Source of the DNA: Streptomyces sp. R302
GTDB taxonomy: Bacteria; Actinomycetota; Actinomycetes; Streptomycetales; Streptomycetaceae
DNA: 64,000 nt
Direction of reading: 5' to 3'
NCBI RefSeq assembly: GCF_012927245.1
Contig: NZ_JABBGE010000004.1
Location: 310,001-374,000 of the forward strand
Shown here: positions 32,733 through 42,811 of the stretch, piece after piece
Numbering within the stretch: position 1 is the first letter of the stretch
Layout: every line of letters starts with the position of its first letter
Made by a program: the position numbers and the translations under genes
The notes under the pieces: generated by a model
Told to the model about the DNA's origin: nothing
The model's input: the letters and a program-made list of their open reading frames with translations, nothing else
Databases searched by the model: none

Positions 32733-33503
32733 TCACCGCCCGTCGGGGGCCCGATGGCCGAGCAGCCCCCCGTCCCGGGCGAAGCGCGGCAGGAACATGG
32801 CGAGCGCCGGGTCGCCGTACAGCGCCACGTACAGCTGGACGAGCCGCCCGTCCGTCACCTCCCGGCGGTGCGCCGGCAGCGGGTGCCGCTCCCGCAGCTC
32901 GGCGAGGTGCCGCCGGGCGGCCCGGGTGGCCGGCGGCAGCCGGAGCAGCGCGACCACGGCCAGGAGCACCGGCACCCCGGCGGCCAGGAGGAGCACGGGC
33001 CCCGGCCCGGCCCGCTCCCCGGTGCGCGCGATCAGCAGTCCGGCCGCGAGCGTGGCCGGCGCGGCCGCGAGCAGCAGCCGGGCCGCGCGCCGCCGTCCCG
33101 GCGGGCGCAGCAGCCCCGCCCGCCCCATTTCGGCCCGCAGCCCGTCCACCGCCCGGCGCGCCTCGGGGCGCAGGGCGAGCGTGCGCGGCGGGAGGGCGTT
33201 GCGCAGCGAGCGGTGGACGCCGAGCTGGACCGGGTCCCGGGTGCGCCCGGGCCCGCCATTGGCCCGAACCGTGTGTTTACGTCCCGCCGCGACCGCTCCG
33301 CGCTGGTGCAGCGCGACGAGCGCGACGGTCACCGCGGCCCGCGGTCCGCCGCGCAGCAGCGCCAGCGCCTCGGGGCCTGGCGGGGCGCCGTCGGGCGCGG
33401 CGCCGCTGCTCCCGCCCCGGACACGCAGCAGCACCGCCGCGACCAGTACCTCGGCCCAGGCGGCGCAGGCCGCCGCCGCGAACCACCCCGTCCCCGTCCC
33501 CAT
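32733..33503 (-). CDS. TIGR04222-like actinobacterial membrane protein
   Basis: 256 residues. The N-terminal helix WFAAAACAAWAEVLVAAVLL is followed by ALALLRGGPRAAVTVALVALHQRG, typical of TIGR04222 proteins, then two further membrane helices near residues 140-190. The function of the family is unknown. ATG 33503 is preceded by a run of G; GTG 33512 is a close alternative. It lies 20 bases from the GNAT gene on the same strand but the two need not be related. Confidence 0.65.
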   Translation of the reverse strand: MGTGTGWFAAAACAAWAEVLVAAVLLRVRGGSSGAAPDGAPPGPEALALLRGGPRAAVTVALVALHQRGAVAAGRKHTVRANGGPGRTRDPVQLGVHRSLRNALPPRTLALRPEARRAVDGLRAEMGRAGLLRPPGRRRAARLLLAAAPATLAAGLLIARTGERAGPGPVLLLAAGVPVLLAVVALLRLPPATRAARRHLAELRERHPLPAHRREVTDGRLVQLYVALYGDPALAMFLPRFARDGGLLGHRAPDGR

Positions 33504-33596
33504 GCCGTCCACCCCCCCAGAAGGGTTCTGCCCGGGGGAGCGTGATCATCACGCGTGGATGGCCGGATCCGTATCCTCGATCGGCCCGGCGGGGGA

Positions 33597-34517
33597 TCAC
33601 ACGGCGCCGCCGGACGTCAGTTCGTCGGCGGCGTCGTTGACGGGCTGCGGCGTGCCGGTGAGGTCGAGGACGAAGAGCGGGAGCCGTATCTCGGCGGCGC
33701 GGGACCGGGCCTCGGGGGTGTAGCCGGCGAGCGAGAAGAAGACGCTCACGGCGGAGGCGCCGAGGCCGTTGAGCCACAGGCACTCCACGGCCCGCAGCCC
33801 GGCCGGCCGGGTGCTGGGATCGACCTGGGCGACGAGCCCGGGCCCGCGCAGGTCCACACCGGGGGAGCGGCGGTCCTCCGGCTGCACGATCTCCCGGAAG
33901 CCGAGCCAGTGCAGATACGTGGCCGCCGCGGCGACCGCGTCCCGCGCCGTCCGGATCGTCACCGGCCGGTACGCGCCACGGCCCGGGGCGGGCCTGGGCA
34001 GGGTCGGCGGTGGCGGGATGTGCGCCGGGTACCGCTCGGCGAAGGACCGGGGCGGGGCCCCGAACCAGTCCGAGACGGGCCCCGCGCCCGGGTCCTCTCC
34101 GGCCTCGCCGTCCGGGGCGGCGAAGAGTCCGGGGCGGTCGGCGGAGGGCCCGGGGCCCGCGGAGTCGTCCGGCGCGTACGGGCCGGGACCGCGCCCCTCG
34201 GAGTCGTACCCCTTCTCGTATCCCTCCCCGGAGCCGGAGCCGGAGCCCTCCCCTGAGACGGGTGCCACCGGGATCCTCAGCACGGCCCCGCAGGCGCAGC
34301 CCAGCTCCGGGTGGGGCCATTCGCCCTCGCGGCCGCAGGCGCCGCAGCGGACGGTCACCCACTCGTCCTGCCAGGTGCGGTGCCGGACCGGTTCGGCGGT
34401 CGCGTCCGGGACCACGGGCGGGGCGACGGGGGTCCCGCAGGCGCAGGGGAAGACGGGCGCCGCGTACGTATGGCTCCGCAGGCACTCAGGGCAGCGCACC
34501 GACACCGACTCACCCAC
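33597..34517 (-). CDS. Zinc-ribbon protein with Mrr-like restriction-endonuclease fold
   Basis: 306 residues. Two N-terminal zinc ribbons are visible (RCPECLRSH...PCACG and VRCGACGREG...GCACG), followed by a Gly/Pro/acidic low-complexity linker (residues ~95-175) and a C-terminal domain ARDAVAAAATYLHWLGFREI, GVDLRGPGLVAQVDPSTRPA. This looks like the Mrr/PD-(D/E)XK core (G-x-D then QxK), but the lysine position reads QVD, so nuclease activity may be lost. GTG 34517 has GAGGGGG upstream. It could be a DNA or stress sensor. No methylase or helicase partner is nearby. Confidence 0.6.
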   Translation of the reverse strand: MGESVSVRCPECLRSHTYAAPVFPCACGTPVAPPVVPDATAEPVRHRTWQDEWVTVRCGACGREGEWPHPELGCACGAVLRIPVAPVSGEGSGSGSGEGYEKGYDSEGRGPGPYAPDDSAGPGPSADRPGLFAAPDGEAGEDPGAGPVSDWFGAPPRSFAERYPAHIPPPPTLPRPAPGRGAYRPVTIRTARDAVAAAATYLHWLGFREIVQPEDRRSPGVDLRGPGLVAQVDPSTRPAGLRAVECLWLNGLGASAVSVFFSLAGYTPEARSRAAEIRLPLFVLDLTGTPQPVNDAADELTSGGAV

Positions 34518-34679
34518 ACCGAACCCCCTCTTCCCGTGCGCCCATCGTCCACCAATCCGGCCGCGCGGGGGTGCGACTTCGGCCATCGAAGCCGCCTTCC
34601 GGTGCTCTTCCGGTGCTCTGCCGGTGCTCGTCCGGAGCCGTTCCGGGGGTTTCGCGGTGCCCGCCTGGCGGGCGCTCCC

Positions 34680-34746
34680 TTGACGGCTTCCCGAGCCCCA
34701 CCTACATTGCTTCCGTATAGCAGAACAGTTCTTCCGCATTACGGAA
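34680..34746 (+). promoter_or_regulatory. gcl promoter with two 15-bp palindromes
   Basis: -35 TTGACG (34680-34685) and -10 TACATT (34703-34708), 17 bases apart. Just downstream are TTCCGTATAGCAGAA (34711-34725) and the perfect dyad TTCCGCATTACGGAA (34732-34746), starts 21 bp apart. The same pair with the same spacing occurs before hyi (44644-44679), implying one repressor, plausibly IclR-type (AllR-like), covering the transcription start. Confidence 0.75.
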
Positions 34747-34804
34747 ACAGGACCGGGCGGCCCGCCCGGACCCTGCGACCGACCGGCCGAGCAGGAGCAC
34801 TCCC

Positions 34805-36592
<1,788 letters not shown>

Positions 36593-36609
36593 CCACAGGG
36601 CCACGGGGC

Positions 36610-36900
36610 CACCGGACCTGGCCCGCCGGTCGGGCCACCGGACCGCAGGCCCCGGCCCGCCGGTCCGGCCACCGGACCACGGGGCCCCGGTCCGTCGGTC
36701 TGGCCACCGGACCGCAGGGCCCTGGTCCGTGGGTCTGACCACCGACCCGCCGGCCCCCCCCGGCCCGCCGGCCCCCCCGGCCCGCCGGTCCGGCCACCGG
36801 ACCACGGGGCCCCGGTCCGTCGGTCTGACCACCGGACCGCAGGCCCCCGGCCCGCAGGTCCGGCCGCCGGGGCCGTCCCGGCCCCGCCCCCGGCTCCCGC
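36610..36900. repeat. Repeat-rich intergenic region after gcl
   Basis: A 58-bp block beginning CGGTCCGGCCACCGGACCAC occurs at 36661-36718 and again with one or two changes at 36786-36843. Shorter CCGGACC/GGTCCGG pieces surround both. The dyads can fold into many hairpins. No gene is supported in 36593-37018. Confidence 0.7.
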
Positions 36901-37018
36901 CCGAGCCCGTCGTCCACGTGACGGGGGCGGGCGGGCCCACCCGGGACGCTCCCGTCCCCGCCCGAACGTGCCCGGCCGGCTCCATCCGGCCGGGCACGCG
37001 GCGTCTACGGTGGACACC

Positions 37019-37420
37019 ATGACGCCCCCCGCCCCCACCCGCCTCGTCACCCACGTCGAGCTCGACGAGGCCCGCACCGACGACCGGCGGCTGTCGGTCT
37101 CCGCCCGCCTGGAGGCCGAACTCTCCGACGGGCGCGCCCTGGTCCTCCTCGACGACCGCGGCTGGAGCGAGAGCGTGCTCGGCGACGCCGACATCCGGAC
37201 CCTCCTCACCCGCGCATCCGTCGAGGACGACGCCCGCACGGTCGTAGGCCCCGACGAGCCCTACGGCGACGAGACGCAGGAACAGGCCGCCGCCGGCCAC
37301 TGGGCCGCCCTCGCCGGCATCCTCGCCCGCCAGGGCGTGCACGCCGACCCCACCGCCCTCGCGGGCCTCGCGCACGACGTCGTCCTCGGCGAACGCCTGC
37401 GCGCCTGGGCCGGGTTCTAG
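37019..37420 (+). CDS. Hypothetical protein
   Basis: 133 residues starting MTPPAPTRLVTHVELDEART. No signal peptide or membrane helix. The N-terminal half is a beta-rich stretch (LSVSARLEAELSDGRALVLL) and the C-terminal half is helical (GHWAALAGILARQGVHADPT). I recognise no family. It ends 10 bases from the convergent ArsR-type gene. Confidence 0.65.
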   Translation: MTPPAPTRLVTHVELDEARTDDRRLSVSARLEAELSDGRALVLLDDRGWSESVLGDADIRTLLTRASVEDDARTVVGPDEPYGDETQEQAAAGHWAALAGILARQGVHADPTALAGLAHDVVLGERLRAWAGF

Positions 37421-37430
37421 CCGCCGGTTT

Positions 37431-38423
37431 CTAGGGGGCGGGCCGCTGCGCCCGTACGAGTACGGCGCCGGCCTCCGTCCAGTCGTACAGCACCGACCGG
37501 CCCGCCCTCCTGCGGCGCACAAGCCCGGCTTCGTGCAGCACCTTCAGATGGCGCCCCACCGAGCCGAGGCCCTGGCCCGTCAGCGCCACCAACTGGCTGG
37601 TGGAGAGCGGGGCTTCGAGGCGCAGCAGGACGCCCGCGCGGGCCGGTCCGAGCAGCGCGCCCAGCGCCTCCGGCACCGCCGGGCCCGCCCCGTCGGCGAG
37701 AACTCCCGCGCAGGCGTAGACGATCGCGCTGCGTTCGACCGTCTCCCCGGGCGCCTCCCACGACACCCAGCCCGTCACCGGCGTCACCGGCACGAGGATC
37801 AGCCGCCCTCCGGTCACCGAACGCGGCGGATAGTCACGGGCGTTGACCTGTAGCCTGCCGTCGCCGAGCCAGCGCATCCGCCCCGGGCACAGCTCGTCGA
37901 GCGCCGCCGCCCAGCCGTCCCGCGCGAGGCGCGCCGTCCTGGCCGCCACATCGGCCTCCAGCACCCTCCGCCGTCGCGGCCACTCCGGCAGCACCGTCTC
38001 CCGCCACACCCAGGCGAGGAGCTCCGCGAGCCGCCCCGGCAGGTCGCGCGAGGCCGCGAGCGGCTCGGGCACGGCACCACCCGTCGAGACCGCCAGGTCG
38101 GCGAGTGCGGCGGCCTGCCCGACCGCCCGGACCGCCTCCACCTCCTCCTCGAAGCACCGCTCGCCGTCGCCGTACGGGGTCGGGGTCAGGAAGTCCGCGT
38201 TCCAGGTCGGGCTGATCGCCGCCCGCACGAGCAGCGCGTCCAGCGGCTCGGCGGCCAGCCGCGCCCGGTACGCGGGCAGCCGTTCCGCGAGCCACCGACG
38301 CTCGCCCGGATGCCCCGCCCGGCCCGCGTGCAGCGTCTGCAGCGCCGCGACGGTCTCGGCGAGCGGCGAGATCAGAAACCGCCCCCCGGCCAGCGTGTCC
38401 GCCCCCAACCGCCACCACCCCAT
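37431..38423 (-). CDS. ArsR-type winged-helix regulator with N-terminal DUF5937-like domain
   Basis: 330 residues. The large N-terminal domain (FLISPLAETVAALQTLHAGR; WNADFLTPTPYG) resembles actinobacterial DUF5937 regulators. The C-terminal ArsR wHTH is ALLGPARAGVLLRLEAPLST and SQLVALTGQGLGSVGRHLKV then LHEAGLVRRRRAGRSVLYDW. ATG 38423 follows GAGGGAGGGG. It is divergent from an MFS gene; the perfect palindrome at 38716 is the probable operator. The inducer is likely a substrate of that exporter. Confidence 0.82.
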   Translation of the reverse strand: MGWWRLGADTLAGGRFLISPLAETVAALQTLHAGRAGHPGERRWLAERLPAYRARLAAEPLDALLVRAAISPTWNADFLTPTPYGDGERCFEEEVEAVRAVGQAAALADLAVSTGGAVPEPLAASRDLPGRLAELLAWVWRETVLPEWPRRRRVLEADVAARTARLARDGWAAALDELCPGRMRWLGDGRLQVNARDYPPRSVTGGRLILVPVTPVTGWVSWEAPGETVERSAIVYACAGVLADGAGPAVPEALGALLGPARAGVLLRLEAPLSTSQLVALTGQGLGSVGRHLKVLHEAGLVRRRRAGRSVLYDWTEAGAVLVRAQRPAP

Positions 38424-38460
38424 ACCCCGCCCCTCCCTCGTCCTGCCCTCCGGATCCCCG

Positions 38461-38595
38461 GTCCGGATGCCCGGTCCGGATGCCCGGTCCGGATGCCCGG
38501 TCCGGATGCCCGGTCCGGATCCCCCCGGTCCGGATCCCCCCGGTCCGGATCCCCCCGGCCCGGATCCCCGGTCCGGATCCCCGGCCCGGTGCCCG
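38461..38595. repeat. 13/15-bp minisatellite
   Basis: GTCCGGATGCCCG repeats with starts at 38461, 38474, 38487 and 38500, then 15-bp variants (GTCCGGATCCCCCCG) from 38513, 38528 and 38543, and shorter copies to about 38595. It lies in the divergent region between the ArsR-type gene and the MFS gene. Confidence 0.8.
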
Positions 38596-38715
38596 GTGCG
38601 GATCCCGGCCCGGTGCGCGGCCCGTGCCCGCCCCGGCGCCTCGCCCCGGCGCCTCGCTCCGCCCCGCTCCGTCTCGCGCTCCGCCGAGCGTGCCTCCGTG
38701 CCCCGCCCGCCGCCC

Positions 38716-38741
38716 ATTGTTTCGCGGGGGCGCGAAACAAT
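38716..38741 (+). promoter_or_regulatory. Perfect palindrome before the MFS gene (ArsR-type operator)
   Basis: ATTGTTTCGCG (38716-38726) and CGCGAAACAAT (38731-38741) are perfect 11-bp arms around GGGG. The site is 36 bases before the MFS start codon. It probably binds the divergent ArsR-family regulator. Confidence 0.7.
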
Positions 38742-38777
38742 ACCGGTGGCCGTACGGCCCTCCCCACAATCCCCGGC

Positions 38778-40022
38778 ATGCCGATCTCCATCCCCGAGGC
38801 GCCCGTACGTCCGGGCTACCGCGACCTGCTCCGTACCCCCGAGTTCACGCCCCTCTTCCTCGCCGGCTCCGCGCAGACCGCCGCCCAGACGGTGGCGGGG
38901 CTCGGGCTCGCCACGCTCGTGTTCGACGCGACCGGTTCGCCGCTGCTGAGCGCGCTCGCGATGTTCGGGCCCTCGCTCGCCCAGCTCCTCGGGGCCACCA
39001 CGCTGCTCTCCGCCGCCGACCGGCTGCCGCCGCGTACCGCGCTGGCCGTCGTCGCCGTCGTGTTCGCGGCGGGGACGGCGGTCCAGGCCGCGCCCGGGGT
39101 GCCGCTCGCCGCCGCCTTCGGGCTGCTCGCCGTGCTCGGGGTCGTCGGGTCGCTCGGCGGCGGCGTGCGGCTCGGGCTGCTCGGCGAGATCCTGCCGCCC
39201 GAGCGCTTCCTGCTCGGCCGGGCCGTGATGAACATGGCCGTCGGCGTCTGCCAGATCGCGGGCTTCGCCACCGGCGGCGTGCTCCTCGTCGTGCTCTCCC
39301 CGCGCGGCACGCTCCTCACCGGCGCCGCCCTCTACCTCCTCGCCGCGCTCCTCTACCGCTTCGGGCTCACCGCCCGCCCGCCCCGCGCCTCAGGACGCGC
39401 CTCGGCCGCCGAGACCTGGCGAGCCAACGGCCGGCTGCTCGCCGACCGCAACCGCCGTCTGCTCTACCTCGCGCTTTGGGTGCCCAACGGGCTGATCGTC
39501 GGCTGCGAGGCGCTCTTCGTGTCGTACGACCCCGACCGCGCCGGTCTGCTCTTCGCCTGCGCCGCCGTCGGCATGCTCGCCGGGGACACGGTCGTCGGGC
39601 GGTTCGTGCCGGCGCGGCTGCGCGGACGGCTCGCCGCGCCCCTCCAGGCCCTGCTGGCCGCCCCGTACCTGCTCTTCGCGCTCGGCACGGGGCTGCCGCC
39701 GATCCTGGCGGCCGCGGCCGTCGCCGTCTCCGCGGCCGGCTACGGCGCGAGCCTGCTGTATCAGGAGCGGCTGCTGCCGCTCGTCCCCGAGGAGGCGCGC
39801 GGCCACGCGCTCGGCCTGCACGGCTCCGGGATGCTCGCCTGCCAGGGCCTCGCCGCCGCCCTGGCGGGCGGCCTCGCGCAGCTGACCTCCCCGGCGACGG
39901 CGATGGCCCTCCTCGCGGCGGCCTCGCTCGCCGTCACCGCCGCGCTCACCGCAGCGCTCACCGCGGGGCGGTCGAGCGCTGCACGACCGTCTCCTCGCAC
40001 GGCCCGTCGGCGAACAGCTTGA
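38778..40022 (+). CDS. MFS transporter
   Basis: 414 residues, about 11-12 membrane segments. The start MPISIPEAPVRPGYRDLLRT and FTPLFLAGSAQTAAQTVAGL match single-polypeptide MFS exporters paired with ArsR/DUF5937 regulators. ATG 38778 has a weak ribosome site, so translation may be poor or leaderless. The last 65 bases overlap the 3' end of the convergent HNH nuclease gene. Substrate unknown. Confidence 0.87.
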   Translation: MPISIPEAPVRPGYRDLLRTPEFTPLFLAGSAQTAAQTVAGLGLATLVFDATGSPLLSALAMFGPSLAQLLGATTLLSAADRLPPRTALAVVAVVFAAGTAVQAAPGVPLAAAFGLLAVLGVVGSLGGGVRLGLLGEILPPERFLLGRAVMNMAVGVCQIAGFATGGVLLVVLSPRGTLLTGAALYLLAALLYRFGLTARPPRASGRASAAETWRANGRLLADRNRRLLYLALWVPNGLIVGCEALFVSYDPDRAGLLFACAAVGMLAGDTVVGRFVPARLRGRLAAPLQALLAAPYLLFALGTGLPPILAAAAVAVSAAGYGASLLYQERLLPLVPEEARGHALGLHGSGMLACQGLAAALAGGLAQLTSPATAMALLAAASLAVTAALTAALTAGRSSAARPSPRTARRRTA

Positions 40023-40623
40023 GCGCCTCCATCTCGTCCTTGTCGACGGAGAGCCCCCAGCGCAGCTTGGTGCCGACCCACTCGCCGACGTAGCGGCAGT
40101 ACGCGGCGTTCCCGTCCGGCACCCACGCGGCCGGGTCCTGGGTCCCCTTGGCCTTCTGGCTGCGGGCGGTGACGGCGACCAGCGTCGCCGCCGCCCCCTG
40201 GTCGTTGGCGTACTCCGCCCGCCGCGCCGCCGTCCAGCCGGACGCCCCCGAGGACCACGCCTCCTCCAGCGGCACGAGGTGGTCGACGCGCAGCAGGGCC
40301 GGGTCGGTGACGCTCTGCCCGTCGTAGTACGAGGTCCACCGGCCGCCCGTGAGCGCGCAGCCGGCCCCGGTCGCGGGCGCCTCGACAGCCTCCGCGAGGA
40401 GCACCTCGGCGCGGGTGTCGCAGCCGTCGGCGGCGTCGAGGCCCTCGTCCCAGTGCGGGAAGGCCGACTCCTCGTACCCGGCGGGGTCCTCGGTGGCCTC
40501 GGAGAGTTCGGCGAGCGCGTCGGGGAAGAGCTGGACGCCCGCGGAGGCGGTGGGCGCGGGGGCGGCGAGCGGGGACAGGACGAGGGCGAGCGGGACGAGG
40601 CCGCGCATCAGGTTCTTGATCAC
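39958..40623 (-). CDS. Secreted HNH nuclease (DUF1524/GmrSD C-terminal-like)
   Basis: 221 residues. A signal peptide (LMRGLVPLALVLSPLAAPAP TASA, cleavage near TASAG) precedes an HNH core: LLRVDHLVPLEEAWSSGASG with the DH-motif His, and later Asn/His-like residues in EYANDQGAAATLVAVTARSQ and KAKGTQDPAAWVP. Six cysteines fit an exported enzyme. Such proteins are presumed extracellular DNases. GTG 40623 is the chosen start; ATG 40608 is possible, and neither has a clear ribosome site. Its 3' end overlaps the MFS gene by 65 bases. Confidence 0.85.
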   Translation of the reverse strand: MIKNLMRGLVPLALVLSPLAAPAPTASAGVQLFPDALAELSEATEDPAGYEESAFPHWDEGLDAADGCDTRAEVLLAEAVEAPATGAGCALTGGRWTSYYDGQSVTDPALLRVDHLVPLEEAWSSGASGWTAARRAEYANDQGAAATLVAVTARSQKAKGTQDPAAWVPDGNAAYCRYVGEWVGTKLRWGLSVDKDEMEALKLFADGPCEETVVQRSTAPR

Positions 40624-40745
40624 GTACGGCTGGATAGTGCCGTGGCCGGGGCGCGCGGGCGGCGAATCGCGGTGCGCTCCCCCGAGCGGGTGCGGATCTT
40701 CACCGCAGAAACGATGCGCTGTGCAGCCGTGTCGTATCGGGGGGG

Positions 40746-40810
40746 ATGGAGATCGGGGCATGGAGATCGGGGCGCATGGAGATCCGGGTATGGAGATCCG
40801 GGCATGGAGA
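40746..40810. repeat. 14-16-bp tandem repeats (ATGGAGATCSGGG)
   Basis: ATGGAGATC units start at 40746, 40760, 40776 and 40790, with a partial copy at 40804. They lie between the HNH gene start and the terminator hairpin at 40812. Nothing else but hairpins is seen in 40624-41158, and no gene is supported there. Confidence 0.75.
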
Positions 40811-40811
40811 A

Positions 40812-40850
40812 GAGCGCGGAACCAGGGACCGTAAACCTGGTTCCGCGCTC
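40812..40850. terminator. Strong stem-loop, distal to catalase
   Basis: GAGCGCGGAACCAGG (40812-40826) pairs perfectly with CCTGGTTCCGCGCTC (40836-40850) over a 9-base loop. It could stop transcription arriving from the catalase gene. Confidence 0.75.
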
Positions 40851-41102
40851 TCGTCGATGACCGCCCGGCGGTGCGAGGCCGGCGCGACGGGATGTTCGCG
40901 CCGCCGGGCGGAGCCCGTGGGCTCCCTCGTGGGGGAGGGCGTTGGGACCGCGGCGGCTCCGGCGGGCGCTCCGGCCGGTCCCTTCCTTCAGGTCTGGAAG
41001 GGGGGCCGGGCGTCCTGGCCACCGCACTGGCTCGCAGCCGCCGCGGTCCTCACGCTGTCCATGAACACCGACCACCCCTCATCCGGGCCGGTGTTCCGGA
41101 CG

Positions 41103-41138
41103 GCGTACGGCATTGACCTCCCGTCAGATGCCGTACGC
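41103..41138 (-). terminator. Stem-loop after the catalase gene
   Basis: GCGTACGGCAT (41103-41113) and ATGCCGTACGC (41128-41138) are perfect arms with a 14-base loop, 20 bases beyond the catalase stop codon. Confidence 0.65.
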
Positions 41139-41158
41139 GGTCTGGGAATTCGAGATGA

Positions 41159-42616
41159 TCAGTCCTCGCGCAGGGCGCGGACGGCCTCCTCGACGCGCTT
41201 GCCGTACTCGGCGTCGGCGGCGGCGAAGTGGGCGAGGTTCTTCTCGATGACGTCCTCGCGGGACACCTGGGAGAGACCGCCGGCGATGTTGGCGATCAGA
41301 CGGGACTTCTCGTCCTCCGACATCAGCCGGTACAGCTCGCCGGCCTGGAAGAAGTCGTCGTCCTTGGTGTGCTGCGGGGCGGCGTGGGTGCCGGTCCAGC
41401 CGTGGATCGCGAGCGGCGCGGAGAGCGGCGTGTCGGTCTGGGCCGGACCCTGGTAGGAGTTGGGCTCGTAGTTCTTGTCGTACCGCGAGCCGTTGCGGGT
41501 GGCCATGGCGCCGTCGCGGCCGTAGTTCTCGGCGACCGTCGCCTTGGGGGCGTTCACCGGGAGCTGGGTGTGGTTCACGCCGAGGCGGTAGCGGTGGGCG
41601 TCCGCGTAGGCGAAGAGACGGCCCTGGAGCATCTTGTCGGGCGAAGGACCGATGCCCGGCACGAAGTTGTTCGGGGAGAACGCGGCCTGCTCGACCTCGG
41701 CGAAGACGTTGTCCGGGTTGCGGTCGAGGACCATCCGGCCCACGCGCTGGAGGGGGTAGTCGCTGTGCGGCCACACCTTGGTGAGGTCGAACGGGTTGAA
41801 GCGGTACTCGGCGGCCTCGGCGGCCGGCATGACCTGCACGTACAGCGTCCAGGACGGGTTCACGCCGCGTTCGATGGCCTGGAGCAGGTCCGTCTGGTGC
41901 GAGTTGGCGTCCTTGCCGACGAGCTCGGCGGCCTGGTCGGCGGAGAGGGAGCGGACGCCCTGGTTCGTCTTGAAGTGGTACTTGACGAAGAAGGCCTCGC
42001 CCGCCTCGTTGGTCCACTGGTAGGTGTGCGAGCCGTAGCCGTTCATGTGACGGTACGAGGCCGGGATGCCGCGGTCGCCCATGAGCCAGGTGATCTGGTG
42101 GGTGGCCTCGGGGGCGTGCGCCCAGAAGTCCCAGACGTTGTCCGGCTCCTGCTTGCCCGTGAAGGGGTCGCGCTTCTGGGAGTGGATGAAGTCGGGGAAC
42201 TTGATCGGGTCCTTGATGAAGAACACCGGGGTGTTGTTGCCGACGAGGTCGTAGTTGCCCTCGGCGGTGTAGAACTTCACCGCGAAGCCGCGCGGGTCGC
42301 GGACCGCGTCCGCGCCGCCGAGCGAGTCGGCCACGGTGGAGAAGCGGATGAAGAGCTCGGTCTTCTTGCCCACCTCGGAGAGGAAGTCGGCCTTGGTGAA
42401 GCCGGTGACGTCGTCGGTCACCTCGAAGTAGCCGTACGCGCCGGAGCCGCGGGCGTGCACCACGCGCTCCGGGATCCGCTCACGGTTGAAGCGCGCGAGC
42501 TTCTCCAGCAGGTGCTGGTCCTGGAGGAGGAGAGGGCCGCCCACGCCGGCGGTGGCGGAGTTCTGGTTGTCGGCGACGGGGGCGCCGGACTCGGTCGTAA
42601 GCACGCGCTGCGTCAT
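41159..42616 (-). CDS. Monofunctional haem catalase
   Basis: 485 residues, small-subunit clade. The distal haem His is in [40 protein letters not shown] follows; the proximal Tyr is in [20 protein letters not shown]. It breaks down H2O2. Its place between glyoxylate and urate genes fits removal of H2O2 made by uricase. The promoter shares an operator and about 30 nearly identical bases with the uraD promoter. ATG 42616 follows AAAGG. No signal peptide. The family and start are clear; the kat gene name is not assigned because Streptomyces have several. Confidence 0.95.
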   Translation of the reverse strand: MTQRVLTTESGAPVADNQNSATAGVGGPLLLQDQHLLEKLARFNRERIPERVVHARGSGAYGYFEVTDDVTGFTKADFLSEVGKKTELFIRFSTVADSLGGADAVRDPRGFAVKFYTAEGNYDLVGNNTPVFFIKDPIKFPDFIHSQKRDPFTGKQEPDNVWDFWAHAPEATHQITWLMGDRGIPASYRHMNGYGSHTYQWTNEAGEAFFVKYHFKTNQGVRSLSADQAAELVGKDANSHQTDLLQAIERGVNPSWTLYVQVMPAAEAAEYRFNPFDLTKVWPHSDYPLQRVGRMVLDRNPDNVFAEVEQAAFSPNNFVPGIGPSPDKMLQGRLFAYADAHRYRLGVNHTQLPVNAPKATVAENYGRDGAMATRNGSRYDKNYEPNSYQGPAQTDTPLSAPLAIHGWTGTHAAPQHTKDDDFFQAGELYRLMSEDEKSRLIANIAGGLSQVSREDVIEKNLAHFAAADAEYGKRVEEAVRALRED

Positions 42617-42661
42617 TTGTCGGGGCGGCCTTTCCGTACGGATCCTGCATGACTGCCGTGG

Positions 42662-42702
42662 AGCGTAAGTTCGCTCGGAACAGGGCGTCAACAGTTTGTT
42701 GA
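42662..42702 (-). promoter_or_regulatory. Catalase promoter with TCAACA-N3-TGTTGA operator
   Basis: On the reverse strand: palindrome TCAACAAACTGTTGA (42688-42702) overlaps -35 TTGACG (42686-42691); an 18-base spacer leads to -10 TACGCT (42662-42667). The stretch TTTCAACAAA-S-TGTTGACG-Y-CCTGTT is shared with the uraD promoter. Confidence 0.8.
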
Positions 42703-42717
42703 AATTGAAGTGTGGTG

Positions 42718-42780
42718 TTCCGGTCGGCGGCGGCGCCTTGGGCGCGACAGGACAGGTGTCAGCGCCGCCGCCGACCGGAA
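42718..42780 (-). terminator. 19-bp-stem hairpin after glxR
   Basis: TTCCGGTCGGCGGCGGCGC (42718-42736) pairs perfectly with GCGCCGCCGCCGACCGGAA (42762-42780) around a 25-base loop. It lies 32 bases past the glxR stop and insulates the catalase promoter. A smaller hairpin, CCCCGCC-GA-GGCGGGG, lies at 42789-42804. Confidence 0.8.
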
Positions 42781-42811
42781 ATCTGGGGCCCCGCCGAGGC
42801 GGGGCGTCGGA

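Noticed and set aside
33597..34517. Active Mrr-type restriction system
   Set aside because: The catalytic Lys position is Asp and no methylase, helicase or other defence partner adjoins.
39958..40623. HNH protein as a phage or defence nuclease
   Set aside because: It has a signal peptide and stands beside housekeeping genes, so an exported nuclease is likelier.
40746..41456. Plus-strand open frame in the catalase/HNH gap
   Set aside because: It begins within ATGGAGATC repeats, crosses two terminator hairpins and runs antisense into the catalase gene.
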